Shown here: positions 46,318 to 55,776 of the stretch, in pieces
Numbering within the stretch: position 1 is the stretch's first letter
Layout: each line of letters starts with the position of its first letter
Made by a program: the position numbers and the translations under genes
DNA from: an uncultured Methanobrevibacter sp.
GTDB lineage: Archaea > Methanobacteriota > Methanobacteria > Methanobacteriales > Methanobacteriaceae
NCBI RefSeq assembly: GCF_902784195.1
Contig: NZ_CACZTX010000006.1
Span: 1 to 64,000 of the forward strand
DNA length: 64,000 nt
Reading direction: 5' to 3'
Notes under the pieces: model-generated
What the model saw: the letters and a program-made list of their open reading frames with translations, nothing else
The model's database searches: none
What the model was told of the DNA's origin: nothing

Positions 46318-47172
46318 GTATTCTCTAATTGCGTTATATTCGTCGTCTTCTTCAATCCAAGTAGATAATCTGTCTCTGTTTTTCTCAGCATCAATAATTA
46401 AGGTACCTTTACCGTTTAAAGCAATGTCCCCTTTGTATTCGATGTATCTACCAGGATAAACAATACCATCTAATTCAGGATCGGTTACAATTCCTTGTTC
46501 TACGAAACCTTCGAGTAATCTTCCAACTTTTCCGTGAATTACGATGTTACCGTTTTTCATTTGTCCACCAGGCCAACGGTTTACGTTACCATCAATTTCA
46601 ATGGTACCTTTGGTCATGTGGATACCTGCGAGAATATCACAGTCACCTAAAACGTGGATTTTACCACCGACTAAACATTCACCACATTGTTTACCAGCAT
46701 TTCCGTGGATAATGATTTCTCCACCGGACATACCTCTCCATTCACCAATGTAGGATGCACCACAGAATTCTTTGGTATTACCCATAATTTCGAGTTTACC
46801 ACCTTTCATTTCACGACCAGCGTGAGCTGCTACGTTACCGAATACAGTAACTACTCCACCAGACATTTCTGCACCAACGTGAAGGTCTGCATCACCGTTA
46901 ACAACTACTTCACCAGCACTCATTTTACAACCGATGTATTTTACTCTGTTACAATCTCCGTTTAAAATCATTTTGACTTCAGCTGGAGATTCTGCTTCTC
47001 CTTCAACAGTGATGTCAAAGTAATCAGTGATTGGGAATCTGGAGTTTCCTACAGGTACTTTGTACTCTGCAAAGTCTTCTTCAGTCCAAGAGTAAATGTT
47101 ATCAGTGATTAACTCATCAAATTCTAAAGCAATTGAAGAAGTTTTCTTTTGATCAAAAGTTATAGTTTTCAT
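46306..47172 (-). CDS. fwdC: Formylmethanofuran dehydrogenase subunit C
   Basis: A 288-residue right-handed beta-helix protein with repeated Gly-rich units ([52 protein letters not shown] and so on), the GltB-C/FwdC fold. In the complex it joins FwdA and FwdB. It is the last gene of the operon, 15 nt after fwdA. AAGGAG precedes the ATG. Confidence 0.95.
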   Translation of the reverse strand: MKTITFDQKKTSSIALEFDELITDNIYSWTEEDFAEYKVPVGNSRFPITDYFDITVEGEAESPAEVKMILNGDCNRVKYIGCKMSAGEVVVNGDADLHVGAEMSGGVVTVFGNVAAHAGREMKGGKLEIMGNTKEFCGASYIGEWRGMSGGEIIIHGNAGKQCGECLVGGKIHVLGDCDILAGIHMTKGTIEIDGNVNRWPGGQMKNGNIVIHGKVGRLLEGFVEQGIVTDPELDGIVYPGRYIEYKGDIALNGKGTLIIDAEKNRDRLSTWIEEDDEYNAIREYRAQ

Positions 47173-47187
47173 TAATAAACACTCTCC

Positions 47188-48906
47188 TTATTTAGCTTCT
47201 ACGTCCACTCTAGTTGGGTTTGGTACATAGTGGTCGTGTACTTGATAGTTTTCCCATTTGACAGAATAGTATTGGGTAAAGAATGGCATTATACTGTCGA
47301 TAATTTGTTTTTCTTCTTCTTCGTATCCTATGACGTTAGTCCAAATGGTGTGGCTTTGTTTAGTGGAAACAATGTCACCATCTTTAACAACGATTTGACC
47401 ATCTTTGATAGTGTAGTAAGCGTTACTGAATGCTTTTTCAACACCTTCAGGATCTTTGGATGGGTCAAAGTCATTAGGGTTAATGTCATATACAGCAATA
47501 TCCGCGTTGTAACCAGGGGTAAGTGCACCTCTGTCTTGGAATCCGTGGATTCTTGCAGGAGCTGCTCTGGAAATAGTAGCTATTTCGTAGAAATCGTATT
47601 CTCTTTCGAGACCAGCTAAGCCAGTTCTTTTGGAAGCCCATTTGTGTACTTCACCATTGTCAATCATAGACATCCTTTTCTCAGCACTCATTAACCAGGA
47701 GATGATCTTTGGATATCTGATGAAAGGACCTGCGTTAGGGTGGTCAGTGGTTAAACATACTTGCCATGGGTTCTTAATGTGCAAGAACAATTCAAGACCA
47801 ATAGCCCATTGTAAGGTACTTACTGGAGTTTTTGGAGAGTAAATACATGGAATGATACCAGCTGCGGTTTCACATTCAATGTCTTTGTTAGCCCATTTTA
47901 ATCCAGAAATTTTGAACAAGTCGTATTCCATAGGAGCGTCTGCAGTCATGGTTGTGGTTTCGTCGAAAGTTACTTGACCTACGTCACAAGTTACGTATGG
48001 GTTTTTGTTAATGAAGTCAGCAACTTCTTCTGCACCGGATGCTGCATCTTTCCAACTGTTACCAGTGTAAGAGTGGAATTGTGCGTGGGTACAGTGGATA
48101 GTTTGATCCCTTACGCCAGCAGATGCTTTAGTGGATTTTGCAATGTCTTTGATAGAGTCTAAAGTTGCAATAGTAGTTGGTACGTTTCCTGGGTGACCTA
48201 AATCATTAGGGTGGATGTGTATAGAGTGAGGAAGACCTAATTGTTCGTTAGCTTTTGCTAAAGCTCTTACAACTTCTCTGGAGGTTACGTCAAAGTAAGG
48301 TGCTTTGTCATCGTATCCGTGTACGTTCATACCCCAACCCCATGCTTCTGAACCACATGGGTTTACGATTTTTACACCGTATCCTTTAGATACTCTTAAC
48401 ATTGCTGCAATAAATGCTGCTAAGTCGTCAATTCTGTTTTCTCTTGCATATTCCATTACGAACCAGTTGTTACCGAATAATGGTAATGGGTTGATATCGA
48501 TGTTTGGAATAGTGTTAATTTCTTCGTGTGTGTGTTTTGCTTCTAAAGGAGGCATAGCTGCTTCACAAACAGTACCGTATCCCATTCTGGAGTATCTGTA
48601 TCCAGTGGTAGGACAACTTGGGATAGAGAAACCAGCTTCAGCTCTGGTTACTTTAGTTTTTTGAGCTACTCCTCTTCTTTCGTCTTCTGGTCTGTATAAT
48701 CTACCTACAACCAATTTTGGTCCTGCAACGTGAGCGTGAGGGTCTACACCAGCAGGCATTACAATTTTATCAGTGACGTCTAATACTTCAGCGTCAGCGG
48801 ATACATCTTCAACGATTTTACCATCTTTGAAGCAGATATCCATTTTTTCTCCGTTTACTTCATTAGCAGGGTCGTAAACAATACCATTTTTAAGTATATA
48901 TTCCAT
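47188..48906 (-). CDS. fwdA: Formylmethanofuran dehydrogenase subunit A
   Basis: A 572-residue metallo-amidohydrolase: [17 protein letters not shown] with metal ligands H57 and H59, [69 protein letters not shown]. It contains the dinuclear zinc site that condenses formate (from the FwdB side through the internal tunnel) with methanofuran. The ATG at 48906 is preferred because AAGGTGAT lies just upstream; the GTG at 48915 is part of it. It starts 10 nt after fwdB. Confidence 0.96.
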   Translation of the reverse strand: MEYILKNGIVYDPANEVNGEKMDICFKDGKIVEDVSADAEVLDVTDKIVMPAGVDPHAHVAGPKLVVGRLYRPEDERRGVAQKTKVTRAEAGFSIPSCPTTGYRYSRMGYGTVCEAAMPPLEAKHTHEEINTIPNIDINPLPLFGNNWFVMEYARENRIDDLAAFIAAMLRVSKGYGVKIVNPCGSEAWGWGMNVHGYDDKAPYFDVTSREVVRALAKANEQLGLPHSIHIHPNDLGHPGNVPTTIATLDSIKDIAKSTKASAGVRDQTIHCTHAQFHSYTGNSWKDAASGAEEVADFINKNPYVTCDVGQVTFDETTTMTADAPMEYDLFKISGLKWANKDIECETAAGIIPCIYSPKTPVSTLQWAIGLELFLHIKNPWQVCLTTDHPNAGPFIRYPKIISWLMSAEKRMSMIDNGEVHKWASKRTGLAGLEREYDFYEIATISRAAPARIHGFQDRGALTPGYNADIAVYDINPNDFDPSKDPEGVEKAFSNAYYTIKDGQIVVKDGDIVSTKQSHTIWTNVIGYEEEEKQIIDSIMPFFTQYYSVKWENYQVHDHYVPNPTRVDVEAK

Positions 48907-48916
48907 TAAAATCACC

Positions 48917-50314
48917 TTACTTATCTAAGAGACATGCGAGACCTTCATTAGGAACGTATTCATCTGCTACGTTAGGTTCTTCTCTGAGTTTCATTACTCT
49001 TTCTTTCAATTCACGTACAATCCATTCGTCATCACGACAGGTTTCAGGTTTGTCGATAGCTTTTTTCATCCAGATAGGAACACCATCCATACGGTAACTG
49101 GTACCTCCACATTCTACAGAAATGAAGGATCCAGGAAGTACTACGTCAGCGAGTTCGGTAGATGGTCCCCAGTGAATATCGATTTGGATAACTGGAATGT
49201 TTGCTAAGTGTTGGTTTGCTCCGTTAGGGAAGTGAGCACCAGGGTCAGCTGCAATTACCATGAAACAGTCAGGTTCTTTTCTTACGAGTAAGTCAATAGT
49301 GTTGGTTTCACCCATCATATATCTTCCGTATCCTCTACAGAAGTCTACACCGAATGCCCAACCGGTTTCGTAAGCCATGAAAATGTTGAAACCGTTTACG
49401 TTAAAGTGACCTCTCATTGGAGTAAGTCCCCATTTACTGTTGGTGTTTAAGTCTTGTACTAATTTAATTGCGATGTCAATGTTTCTTTGTTTACCTAAGG
49501 TGTGGGTTAAACCTAAACCGAAGAAGAGAACACCGAATTCTGCAGCTTCCATTTCAGCAGCTAATTCATAAATGTCTTCAGCTGGAATACCGGAAACAGA
49601 TTCAGATTGTAATTTTTTACCTTTTAATACAGCTCTTAAAGCGTTGTAGAAACCGTAGTCTCCGTTTTGTTCAAATCCAATCCATTTGTCAGACATTTTA
49701 GCAGTGTCTGAGAATTTTGGATCCATAGTGATAACGGTTCTGTCGAATCTACCTCTTTGTCTGAAGTATCCTCTAGGGAATGCTGCATATCTTGCTAAGT
49801 GTCTTGGGTGAGAGTTCATAGCGTTACTACCAGAGTATGCAATAACGTCAGCTCTGTTTTTTACTTCCCCTAAGGTTTGGATAGGGTAACCTGCGTTTTG
49901 CATAGCTTGTAAACTTGGACCGTGACAGATAGTTGCTTGGTTATCTAAAACAGCACCAATATATTCACCTAATTCTACACCTTCTTTCATACATTCAGTA
50001 GAAGTTTCAGACCAACCGTAGAATACTGGTCTAATAGAGTTTGCAATATATTCAGCTGCAGTGTCTAAAGCAGTATCCCAGTCCACTTCTTCAAGAACTC
50101 CTTCTTCGTTTCTTACCATTGGTACAAGTAATCTTTGGTCCATATCTTCCATAACTTTACTTGCACCTAATCTGCATGCGTGTCTTACAGCAACTACGTG
50201 ACCGTCTTTTACTAAGAAGTCTAAGTCGTCACAGTTACATCCACAAAATGCACAAGTACAATTTTCTACAATGTGATCGTAATCAGTTACAGGTGGTTCA
50301 TATGTCATGATCAA
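48917..50314 (-). CDS. fwdB: Formylmethanofuran dehydrogenase subunit B (W/Mo)
   Basis: A 465-residue molybdopterin/tungstopterin catalytic subunit: [20 protein letters not shown] for one [4Fe-4S] cluster, and QATICHGPS, where the Cys (about residue 130) replaces the selenocysteine seen in some fwdB genes. Further blocks [67 protein letters not shown] and [19 protein letters not shown] bind the pterin. It reduces CO2 to formate inside the complex. Its 5' end overlaps fwdD by 17 nt. TTG at 50314 has better spacing to GGAGG; ATG at 50308 is an alternative. Confidence 0.96.
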   Translation of the reverse strand: MIMTYEPPVTDYDHIVENCTCAFCGCNCDDLDFLVKDGHVVAVRHACRLGASKVMEDMDQRLLVPMVRNEEGVLEEVDWDTALDTAAEYIANSIRPVFYGWSETSTECMKEGVELGEYIGAVLDNQATICHGPSLQAMQNAGYPIQTLGEVKNRADVIAYSGSNAMNSHPRHLARYAAFPRGYFRQRGRFDRTVITMDPKFSDTAKMSDKWIGFEQNGDYGFYNALRAVLKGKKLQSESVSGIPAEDIYELAAEMEAAEFGVLFFGLGLTHTLGKQRNIDIAIKLVQDLNTNSKWGLTPMRGHFNVNGFNIFMAYETGWAFGVDFCRGYGRYMMGETNTIDLLVRKEPDCFMVIAADPGAHFPNGANQHLANIPVIQIDIHWGPSTELADVVLPGSFISVECGGTSYRMDGVPIWMKKAIDKPETCRDDEWIVRELKERVMKLREEPNVADEYVPNEGLACLLDK

Positions 50315-50870
50315 TCAACTCCTCCCATTTACGTCCGTTATAAACTGGTCTTTCACCTAATGATTCCATGTTTTCTACAACATCATCATCTTCTTCATCA
50401 ACATATTTTTTGTATACCCATCTCATTAAGTCTGCCATTAATAAAACTTTTCTGTCAGTTTTTTCAACGGTAGCGTGGATACCTTTGTAAGTAGGGTCTG
50501 AACAACAGTAGGTTTCGTGGCTTACAATAGTGTTAGCCCATGGACCTTTACATACAAAAATGGTACCTTCGTGAGGAGCATCTCTGGATTTTGCTGCGTT
50601 TAAAACAACTTCACCGTAGTCGGTTTTTACAAGTACAGTGTCCCAGTTTTTTACACCTAATTTTACCATGTCACGAGGATCCATGTAACAGGTACCTGAA
50701 GCGTTTTTATATTCTTCTTTTAAGGTAGAACCTCTTTTCTTACAAGCTCCTTGATATATGTCAGAACCAGTGTTTAACATACATTTGAGTACTTTAGTAG
50801 TACCTTCTTGAGCTACGTTTTCTAAATCTCCAACTACTGGTCTTTCTAAATAAGTATTTGCGTAATGCAT
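50298..50870 (-). CDS. fwdD: Formylmethanofuran dehydrogenase subunit D
   Basis: A 190-residue protein with the molybdopterin dinucleotide-binding fold: [90 protein letters not shown]. It completes the pterin-binding site formed by FwdB; subunits B and D correspond to the N- and C-terminal halves of formate dehydrogenase alpha. The C-terminal ~55 residues are longer than usual and acidic then basic. GGAG-type site before the ATG; the gene overlaps fwdB by 17 nt, implying coupled translation. Confidence 0.93.
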   Translation of the reverse strand: MHYANTYLERPVVGDLENVAQEGTTKVLKCMLNTGSDIYQGACKKRGSTLKEEYKNASGTCYMDPRDMVKLGVKNWDTVLVKTDYGEVVLNAAKSRDAPHEGTIFVCKGPWANTIVSHETYCCSDPTYKGIHATVEKTDRKVLLMADLMRWVYKKYVDEEDDDVVENMESLGERPVYNGRKWEELIDHDI

Positions 50871-50880
50871 GTTATCACTC

Positions 50881-51111
50881 CTATTCTAACCATATAGCTT
50901 CAGTTGGACAGAACATTTGGCAAGTACCACATTTGTCACATTTGTCCACACTGAATAATTTAATAAATCCGTTTTCAACCATCATAATAGTTTCGGTTGT
51001 TTTGGAACCATGTCCACCAGCGTTTTCTGGGCTGATAGAAGCGTTTACTGGACATGCGATAACACATACTCCACAACCTAAACATTTATCTTGATCTACT
51101 TTAAGTTCCAT
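50881..51111 (-). CDS. fwdG: Ferredoxin subunit FwdG
   Basis: A 76-residue protein with two [4Fe-4S] motifs, [12 protein letters not shown] (residues ~10-21) and [12 protein letters not shown] near the C-terminus. It passes electrons between FwdF and FwdB. GGTGAT precedes the ATG; it starts 10 nt before fwdD and 18 nt after fwdF. Confidence 0.93.
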   Translation of the reverse strand: MELKVDQDKCLGCGVCVIACPVNASISPENAGGHGSKTTETIMMVENGFIKLFSVDKCDKCGTCQMFCPTEAIWLE

Positions 51112-51129
51112 AAATAATCACCAATCAAA

Positions 51130-52230
51130 TTAATTTTTTAAAGCTTCGAATGCTGCAATCCAAGATTTAGAACTAGTTGGGGTGTAATCGATGTCAGTTC
51201 TAGTTACGGTTAATGCTCCGTTAGGACATGCTTTAGCACATGCACCACAGTGGATACAGTAATCTTCTTCTTTAACTAAGTGAGTTCCTCTGTCTCCAGG
51301 ACCAGATGATTTAGGGAAGGATAAAACATTACATGGACATACATCAATACATGCACCACAGGTACCACATTTTTCTTCATCGATTTCGAGAGTACCTTTA
51401 AATGCTTGTTTTACAGTAGCTGCGTCTGCAGGACAGACTCCTTCACACCATCCACATTTAATACAGGTTTCTTTATCAATAATTGCATTACCGGTAATAG
51501 CTGCTTTAGCAGGGTCGAGGTCATATTCACCGTAGGAACAGGATCTACATACTGCTTTAATAGCGTTAACAGGACATGCTTTTTTACATACGAGACAGTA
51601 TACACATTTTTCTTTGTCAATAACAATGCTTTCTTCACCGGTGGTTTTGTCTACTACAATAGCTTCTGCAGGACATAATTCAGCACAAGCGCCACAGTAA
51701 ATACAGTCGTCTTCACATACTTCGATTTCACCAGTTACTAAGTCAGCTCTGTTAGGTAAAGTTCTGTCAATAGTGATGGAAGCTCTAGGACAAGCTGCTT
51801 CACATTTTTTACAGAATAAACATTTGTCTTCATCGATTTCAGCTGAAGCGATGAGAGTTGGATAAGCTTCATTTTCTTTAATAGAGACGCCACCAATAGT
51901 AAGGTCTAATGCGCCTGCTGGACATACTCCACTACACATACCACAGAGAACACATTTGTTTTCATCAATGCATAATTTTGCTTTGACTTCATTGTCGTTT
52001 TTGAAAAGAGCATAATTTTGAGCAATCTTTTCATGACCACTGAAATAGGTTTCTGTGTATTTACGTTCAATAGGAGCTACTTCATCAAGAGCAATAGCTT
52101 CTACAGGACAAGTTGCTTCACAAAGGCCGCAACCAATACAAACGTGATCTTTAAAGGACAAAATTCTGTCTTCTTCTGCTGATCTTTTTATATTGAAGTT
52201 TTTGCCTTCAATTTCTTTAACGTTAACCAT
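51130..52230 (-). CDS. fwdF: Polyferredoxin FwdF
   Basis: A 366-residue polyferredoxin with eight CxxCxxCxxxC motifs in order: CIGCGLCEATCP, CVLCGMCSGVCP, CLFCKKCEAACP, CIYCGACAELCP, CVYCLVCKKACP, CIKCGWCEGVCP, CGTCGACIDVCP and CIHCGACAKACP, giving eight predicted [4Fe-4S] clusters that form an electron wire within the Fwd complex. GGAGGT precedes the ATG. The start overlaps the upstream HTH-ferredoxin gene by 8 nt. Confidence 0.95.
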   Translation of the reverse strand: MVNVKEIEGKNFNIKRSAEEDRILSFKDHVCIGCGLCEATCPVEAIALDEVAPIERKYTETYFSGHEKIAQNYALFKNDNEVKAKLCIDENKCVLCGMCSGVCPAGALDLTIGGVSIKENEAYPTLIASAEIDEDKCLFCKKCEAACPRASITIDRTLPNRADLVTGEIEVCEDDCIYCGACAELCPAEAIVVDKTTGEESIVIDKEKCVYCLVCKKACPVNAIKAVCRSCSYGEYDLDPAKAAITGNAIIDKETCIKCGWCEGVCPADAATVKQAFKGTLEIDEEKCGTCGACIDVCPCNVLSFPKSSGPGDRGTHLVKEEDYCIHCGACAKACPNGALTVTRTDIDYTPTSSKSWIAAFEALKN

Positions 52231-52681
52231 TTTTTACCTCCAAAATTTCAATTGATTTTGTTGGGCAATTCTCAACACACATAAGACAGCCACAACAATA
52301 ACGGGGGTTTATCTTTGCTTTCAATGAATCTAAGTTAATAGCCTTCATCTCACACAAATCTACACACAATCCACAACCAATACATCCATCGTTAATCTGT
52401 GGGTCATAATGATTCATATTAAAAATAGTCACGATTTGACGAATTTCTTTATAATCTCCAAATAAAACTTTTGTTATTAATATAAAATCCTTAGGACTTA
52501 ACTCTAAAATAGTTTTAGCAAGTTCGATAGAATCCATGGATATGTTTCTACCATTCAAGTAGTGAGAAATAGTTGATCTGTCTACACCGATTTGAGATGA
52601 AATCTCCTTTTGGGACAAGCCTCTTTTTCTCAACTCAACACTTTCTAAATATTTTAGTCCAGATACTATATGTTTTGGCAT
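52223..52681 (-). CDS. fwdH: HTH-ferredoxin protein, first gene of the fwd operon
   Basis: A 152-residue fusion. Residues ~14-48 form a helix-turn-helix of the XRE/Cro type (LRKRGLSQKEISSQIGVDRSTISHYLNGRNIS); residues ~50-95 are a linker; residues 100-139 hold two [4Fe-4S] motifs CIGCGLCVDLCE (C100, C103, C106, C110) and CCGCLMCVENCP (C129, C132, C135, C139). The position matches fwdH of Methanothermobacter, first in fwdHFGDACB. The DNA-binding domain suggests an iron-sulfur-sensing transcription regulator rather than only an electron carrier, though it could be both. It overlaps fwdF by 8 nt. GGTGAATTT precedes the ATG. Confidence 0.85.
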   Translation of the reverse strand: MPKHIVSGLKYLESVELRKRGLSQKEISSQIGVDRSTISHYLNGRNISMDSIELAKTILELSPKDFILITKVLFGDYKEIRQIVTIFNMNHYDPQINDGCIGCGLCVDLCEMKAINLDSLKAKINPRYCCGCLMCVENCPTKSIEILEVKNG

Positions 52682-52756
52682 AAATTCACCATGTGTACAT
52701 TATAATATATATTATATATACTTATAAAAGGCACATACTTAGACTCAAGTATAAAG

Positions 52757-52768
52757 ATTTATATATGA
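52757..52768 (-). promoter_or_regulatory. TATA box for the fwd operon
   Basis: CATATATAAATC in the minus sense, about 80 nt upstream of the start at 52681; predicted transcription start about 52735. A second TATA-like run (TTTATAAGTATATATA, 52711-52726) lies closer to the gene. Confidence 0.4.
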
Positions 52769-52769
52769 C

Positions 52770-52786
52770 TGTGTATTATTTACACA
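52770..52786. promoter_or_regulatory. Operator-like palindrome 1 (TGTGTA-N5-TACACA)
   Basis: TGTGTA-TTATT-TACACA, a perfect 6-bp inverted repeat with a 5-nt centre. It abuts the predicted TATA box of the fwd operon on its upstream (BRE) side. Confidence 0.6.
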
Positions 52787-53050
52787 TTTGTAAAAATATT
52801 AATTTTTAATTATATTAATTATTTTCAAAAAATAAGAATAAATAATAAATTAATATAAAATATTTAACTAAATAATTATTTACTCATTAAATAAATTATT
52901 TTTTAACCTAATTATAAAAATTAAACTGATTTTATTAAAATAAAAATAGTTAAAATCTAATCAAAAATAGCTAAATTATATCTCCAATATGTAAACAAAT
53001 TTACATCGAATTTATGAAAATTTTTTAAATTTTTAGGCCAAACAAAAAAA

Positions 53051-53067
53051 TGTGTACTAAATACACA
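53051..53067. promoter_or_regulatory. Operator-like palindrome 2 (TGTGTA-N5-TACACA)
   Basis: TGTGTA-CTAAA-TACACA with one more complementary base on each side (A53050, T53068), so 7-bp arms. Confidence 0.6.
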
Positions 53068-53074
53068 TGATGCA

Positions 53075-53091
53075 GGTGTAGTAAGTACACA
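53075..53091. promoter_or_regulatory. Operator-like palindrome 3 (GGTGTA-N5-TACACA)
   Basis: GGTGTA-GTAAG-TACACA, five of six arm bases complementary. Its centre is 24 bp from palindrome 2, so the two sites are on nearly the same DNA face (about 2.3 turns). Confidence 0.55.
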
Positions 53092-53145
53092 TAGGGATTT
53101 TTGAAGAAAAAAACAATGAAAAAATGGAAAAATTCACTAAAAAAA

Positions 53146-53199
53146 AATATATAAAAACTATATGAAAAATATATAAAAACTATATGAAAAATATATAAA
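53146..53199. repeat. 22-bp tandem repeat
   Basis: AAATATATAAAAACTATATG-AA occurs twice in tandem (53146 and 53168) with a third partial unit from 53190. AT-rich and possibly just replication slippage. Confidence 0.7.
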
Positions 53200-53308
53200 A
53201 AAATAATGAAAATTAAGATAAAAATTGATGAGGAATTTATTAAAAAAATATAAAAAATTTATAAAAAATATTAAAAAGATTATTAAAATAATCTATAAAA
53301 AAATAATA

Positions 53309-53359
53309 AAAAATAGAAAATAATGAAAAATAGAGAATAATGAAAAATAGAAAATAATG
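53309..53359. repeat. 17-bp tandem repeat, three units
   Basis: AAAAATAGAAAATAATG at 53309, 53326 (one substitution, A to G) and 53343, ending 13 bp before the moaA stop codon. In the minus sense it gives T-rich sequence that could help terminate moaA. Confidence 0.85.
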
Positions 53360-53372
53360 AAAAATTTATTAT

Positions 53373-54305
53373 CTATTCTTCCTTATAGAAAGGTTCCCTA
53401 TTATGGATTCCCTTAAGGAAAATGTCTACAAGTTCCTCATCAGAGACTCCTTCTCTAATGAACTCCACCAAGTCAACAAGATTATCGTTTCTAAGAAGAC
53501 AAGGTTTGATCTTTCCTTCAGGAGTGATTCTAAGTCTAGTGCAATTCTTGCAGAAATTGGTATTGTCTACAGGATGGACAACTTCAATCTCACCGCCTTC
53601 AATGAAATATTTCTTACGATCCTGCATAAATTCCCTTACCTTGATTTCATCTGCAATTTCAGCAAGGTATTTTTCAAATTCTGCAAGTGGGTAATGGTAC
53701 TTGGAGTTGAAGTCATTATCATCACAGCTTTGAGATTCTATAATCTCAATAAGTTGAAGTATGACACCATTCTCTTTAGTGAATTCGAACATGTCCATGA
53801 TCTCATCATTGTTGATATTATTCATAACTACCATATTTATCTTAACTGGATACATACCAACTTCACAAGATTTAACAATTCCATCCTTTACTCTTTGTAA
53901 AACGTTTTTCCCTACAATCATTTGATAGGTTTCTTCATCAAGTGTGTCTAAACTGACATTAACTCTGTCTAATCCTGCATCGACTAAATCTTGTGCAAAT
54001 TTCTCCAAAAATATACCATTGGTTGTGATTGAAATATCCTTGAAATCAAGTGAATTAATTTTTTCAACAATTTCAACTATGTCTGGCCTGACTAAAGGTT
54101 CGCCACCAGACAAACGTATTTTCTCAACACCTAATTTCTTTGCAATTCTACAGATTTCATAAATTTCATCAGGAGTCATTTCAGAAGATGAATCCAACAT
54201 ACCATCATGGTGGCAATATATGCAGTTTACATTGCAACGATTGGTAATGGAAATCCTAAGTGAAATAATTGGCCTTTCATAATCGTCTCTTACTTTATCC
54301 TTCAT
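53373..54305 (-). CDS. moaA: GTP 3',8-cyclase MoaA
   Basis: A 310-residue radical SAM enzyme: [18 protein letters not shown] (CxxxCxxC for the SAM cluster), [28 protein letters not shown], and a second [4Fe-4S] site near the C-terminus in [22 protein letters not shown]. It starts molybdopterin synthesis, feeding the W/Mo cofactor needed by Fwd and Fdh around it. Length fits archaeal MoaA. GGGG lies before the ATG. It is the last minus-strand gene before the fwd regulatory region. Confidence 0.95.
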   Translation of the reverse strand: MKDKVRDDYERPIISLRISITNRCNVNCIYCHHDGMLDSSSEMTPDEIYEICRIAKKLGVEKIRLSGGEPLVRPDIVEIVEKINSLDFKDISITTNGIFLEKFAQDLVDAGLDRVNVSLDTLDEETYQMIVGKNVLQRVKDGIVKSCEVGMYPVKINMVVMNNINNDEIMDMFEFTKENGVILQLIEIIESQSCDDNDFNSKYHYPLAEFEKYLAEIADEIKVREFMQDRKKYFIEGGEIEVVHPVDNTNFCKNCTRLRITPEGKIKPCLLRNDNLVDLVEFIREGVSDEELVDIFLKGIHNREPFYKEE

Positions 54306-54409
54306 CCATAAACCCCAAAATAAAATTCATTCTTTAACATGATAAAATCATAAATAATAATAAAAAATACAAAACTTATAAAAATCAATTTAAAAAAATG
54401 ATCTAATGA

Positions 54410-54595
54410 TTATTCATTATCAATGGAAATTTCAACATTCTTTACTTCATCTACACCATATTCTGAAGTTTTAATAGCTTTCAATAACCCAAGAATAGTT
54501 TCCTTAATGATATCATCAGTGAATTTATTCAATTCAATATCATTTCCATTAATCACTAACTTAACTTTATTTTCAAAATCTTTATTATCACTCAC
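54410..54595 (-). CDS. Stand-alone homologue of the MobB C-terminal domain
   Basis: A 61-residue acidic protein. VKLVINGNDIELNKFTDDIIKETILGLLKAIKTSEYGVDEVKNVEISI aligns along its whole length with the C-terminus of the neighbouring MobB (VNLAIDGVNIGLNRFVSDYLKQTILGVLTPLKIKEYGVENFDDIDITI), with identical residues such as NRF/NKF, QTILG/ETILG and EYGV. It is a duplicate of that domain on its own. GTG start at 54595 after AGGTGAT. It lies between moaA and mobB. Confidence 0.75.
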   Translation of the reverse strand: MSDNKDFENKVKLVINGNDIELNKFTDDIIKETILGLLKAIKTSEYGVDEVKNVEISIDNE

Positions 54596-54666
54596 ATAAT
54601 CACCTAAATAAACTTTATAATAAACAATCTAATAGTATAATAAAATTTTTTTTAAATACTATTATA

Positions 54667-55374
54667 TTATTCTTTTTTATTTTTAATTGTTATGTCAATA
54701 TCATCAAAGTTCTCTACACCATATTCCTTAATCTTAAGTGGAGTCAAAACTCCCAATATGGTTTGCTTGAGGTAATCGCTAACAAATCTGTTCAATCCAA
54801 TATTCACCCCATCAATAGCTAAATTGACTTCCGCTTGAGTTTCCGGATTGTAATCCAATTTTCCTTGTGCGAAAGCTTGACCTATGAGACTTGCATCATT
54901 ATATCCGCATTCATTAACAAATAATGTCTCCAAAATATCGTAAGATCTTTCTTCCACAAGGTCAACCAATTCCAATAGCTCTTCATCTGTGATTTCAAAA
55001 GAGTTCACAACTTTGATTGTATATTCATCCTTGACCTCTTCACAGGTAGCTATTTTAGCATAAGGATAAGCTTTAAATCCTTCTATAACCACAAAATCAG
55101 GATTTTCCATAAGTTTTATTAAGAATAAAATACGTTCTAAATCAAGTCTTTCATTAATATTGAAATAGGTTCTTCCACCGATTCCTACAACAAAATCAGA
55201 ACCGGCTTCCATTTGCTTATAGGTGTCGGTTCCCTCATGATCCATTTCCATTTGGTGATGAGAATGCTTAATGCTTGCTACCTTAAAGTCCCTATTGCCT
55301 AATTCCGTGATAATCTTGCTTGTAAGGGATGTCTTGCCAGTATTCTTTAAACCTACAATTGAAATAATTCTCAT
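54667..55374 (-). CDS. mobB: Molybdopterin-guanine dinucleotide biosynthesis protein MobB with extra C-terminal domain
   Basis: A 235-residue protein: P-loop GLKNTGKTSLTSKI, IKHSHHQMEMDHEGTDTYKQMEAGSDFVVGIGGR, LIKLMENPDFVVIEGFKAYPYAKIATCEEVKD, typical of MobB GTPases. Residues ~180-235 form an extra C-terminal domain not found in bacterial MobB, homologous to the separate 61-residue protein next door. MobB helps attach GMP to molybdopterin. GGTG precedes the ATG. Confidence 0.92.
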   Translation of the reverse strand: MRIISIVGLKNTGKTSLTSKIITELGNRDFKVASIKHSHHQMEMDHEGTDTYKQMEAGSDFVVGIGGRTYFNINERLDLERILFLIKLMENPDFVVIEGFKAYPYAKIATCEEVKDEYTIKVVNSFEITDEELLELVDLVEERSYDILETLFVNECGYNDASLIGQAFAQGKLDYNPETQAEVNLAIDGVNIGLNRFVSDYLKQTILGVLTPLKIKEYGVENFDDIDITIKNKKE

Positions 55375-55776
55375 TTTTACACCAAATTATAAAAAATTTT
55401 TAAAAAACTTTGATTGATTAAATAAAATTTATAACCTATTGTTAAATTTAATTTATCTAAATAAACTTTTGTCCCCAATCATAGATTAGATTATCTATTA
55501 ATCAAAACTCATCAGAAAAAATAGACAGTAAAATTTCACTAAATAAATTAAATTTAAAAATAAATCAATAGCTATTTTTAAAAAAATAATTTAAAAAATA
55601 GTTTTTCATGGAAATGAGTGAATAAGAGGTGACTATTTTAAAAATTATTTAATTAAAAAGGAGAATAAAAATAGAAAATTGTAAAACGAATATAATAAGC
55701 AAAACGCTCATTACAAAGTTTTACAACAACTAATTTATTCTATCGTGTTTCACCATTTTGATTTAAATCTTCAATC
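55375..55776. other. 402-bp region between fdhB and mobB
   Basis: No gene. It contains an inverted repeat (TTGTAAAAC 55679-55687 and GTTTTACAA 55718-55726, loop 30 nt) followed in the minus sense by TTTTCTATTTTTATTCTCC, a possible terminator for the fdh operon. The rest is AT-rich and presumably carries the mobB promoter. Confidence 0.5.
55660..55726 (-). terminator. Possible terminator of fdhAB
   Basis: 9-bp stem TTGTAAAAC/GTTTTACAA with a long 30-nt loop, then T-rich sequence in the minus direction, about 50 nt past the fdhB stop. The long loop makes it less certain. Confidence 0.4.

Larger units (their letters stand above)
52682..53372. promoter_or_regulatory. 691-bp regulatory region upstream of the fwd operon
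   Basis: No gene. It holds the fwd promoter (minus sense TATA at about 52757-52768, CATATATAAAT), three TGTGTA-N5-TACACA palindromes (52770-52786, 53051-53067, 53075-53091), a half-site at 52692-52697, and two tandem repeats (53146-53199 and 53309-53359) on the moaA side. Confidence 0.6.

Noticed and set aside
50281-50473. Plus-strand short frames opposite fwdB and fwdD
   Set aside because: No ribosome binding sites, and they lie fully inside well-supported genes.
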